Shown in pieces: positions 63,581 through 64,000 of a stretch of DNA of 64,000 bases. A model generated the notes under the pieces. It ran no database searches. It had not been told where the DNA came from and saw only the letters and a list, made by a program, of their open reading frames with translations. Within the stretch, counting starts at the first letter, position 1. Each line of letters begins with the position of its first letter. This DNA comes from an uncultured Oscillospiraceae bacterium. GTDB taxonomy: Bacteria; Bacillota; Clostridia; Oscillospirales; Ruminococcaceae. Both the position numbers and the translations under genes were made by a program. Location: assembly GCA_934466475.1 (NCBI GenBank), contig CAKSLI010000007.1:1-64000 (forward strand), read 5' to 3'.

Positions 63581-63917
63581 GGGGCTCTTCATGAGCCCCT
63601 GAGACCGGCGAAAAAGTCACCAAGCGATGGCTTCGCCTTACGCAAGTGACTTTTCCGCCGAACAATCCCTGGACTTTGGGCTTTGCCCAAGTCCCCCGCT
63701 TCGCTTCCGTGCGCACGGTTTGTCGGCTATGCCGACAAACCTGCGTAAGGCGAAGCCGTCGCTTAGCGTAAGACCTCAGGTCGTCGCTTCGACACTTGTG
63801 CGGATAGAAGTATTTTTTGACCCGGCAAAGCTGGGTCAAAAAATGGATCTCAAATGCCCGCTTCGCGGGCAAATTTGTTTTTTCGACAAGCTGGGCGCTC
63901 TTCATGAGCCCCTTTTT
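63581..63917. repeat. Hairpin-rich element between two copies of a terminator hairpin (long form)
   Basis: The hairpin at 63581-63600 is repeated at 63897-63913 (17 shared bp); only the second copy has the T-tract. The 296-bp insert begins GAGACCG as at 33151. Its last 106 bp (63783-63888) match 33157-33264. The stem TTTTTTGACCC/GGGTCAAAAAA differs from TTTTTTGCCTC/GAGGCAAAAAA at 33187 by two paired changes. Other hairpins: GGCGAAAAAGTCAC with GTGACTTTTCCGCC, and GGTTTGTCGGC with GCCGACAAACC. Confidence 0.85.
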
Positions 63918-63960
63918 TTGTGCCGGAACATGTATTTTTTGTAAACAAGTGATTAAGTAC

Positions 63961-63989
63961 TTGACAATTTGCCGTATAAATAGTATAGT
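63961..63989 (+). promoter_or_regulatory. Promoter reading out of the window
   Basis: TTGACA (63961-63966), 17-bp spacer, TATAGT (63984-63989). The gene it serves lies past the window end. Confidence 0.85.
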
Positions 63990-64000
63990 TATATTAAAGT

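Overview
The window looks like a chromosomal segment of an anaerobic, Gram-positive, plant-polysaccharide-using member of the Clostridia, most like the Ruminococcaceae/Oscillospirales. This rests on near-consensus TTGACA-17-TATAAT promoters, strong AGGAGG ribosome sites, abundant lipoproteins with Cys lipoboxes and no outer-membrane genes, two surface proteins ending in an NPDTG sortase-type signal, NfnAB electron bifurcation, an F-type ATPase whose c subunit carries a two-carboxylate ion site, many c-di-GMP proteins, and GH127, GH3 and CE2 carbohydrate enzymes. The species cannot be fixed from the sequence alone. I saw no rRNA, no convincing tRNA and no CRISPR array.

Layout. 1-1160: hairpin repeats, then a membrane-anchored barnase with its barstar inhibitor. 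1197-5276: a WYL regulator convergent with an amino-acid ABC importer whose binding protein is duplicated, permuted and fused to the permease. 5331-9992: cysK, an alpha/beta hydrolase and nfnAB. 10035-13761: a CE2-type esterase lipoprotein and the rpmG-secE-nusG-rplK-rplA operon. 13788-16622: ispF, an RluA-type pseudouridine synthase and gap. 16627-22031: two MITE copies, an AraC regulator and a GH3-GH127 glycosidase operon.

22158-28236: a four-gene phosphorelay and c-di-GMP operon (receiver protein, PocR hybrid kinase, GGDEF-REC-HD-GYP protein, HPt protein) behind a leader with an internal terminator. 28259-33296: a repeat-bearing beta-helix lipoprotein, a third MITE copy, a LacI-like GGDEF protein, a small lipoprotein and a hairpin-rich repeat. 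33301-39717: an orphan MazF, dGTPase, rhomboid protease, two NPDTG surface proteins and a lone large serine recombinase. 39720-48084: an ATP synthase operon with an extra 42-residue membrane peptide between atpA and atpG. 48183-57538: a housekeeping operon (DUF1858, trmK, Nif3-like, rqcH, valS, acetyltransferase, nucleotidyltransferase, HD-GYP, cyclophilin). 57616-63569: a branched-chain amino-acid ABC operon (livKHMGF) and a cytidylate-kinase-like gene. 63581-64000: a second, longer hairpin repeat and a promoter pointing out of the window.

The most unusual items are: (a) a MITE family of 159 bp (three copies, each with a perfect 4-bp target duplication); (b) a hairpin-rich element found twice, each time between two copies of a terminator hairpin, with compensatory changes in one stem; (c) the lobe2-lobe1-lobe2-lobe1-permease ABC protein; (d) the lipid-anchored barnase; (e) the extra small membrane gene in the ATP synthase operon; (f) the leader with a terminator in front of the c-di-GMP phosphorelay operon.
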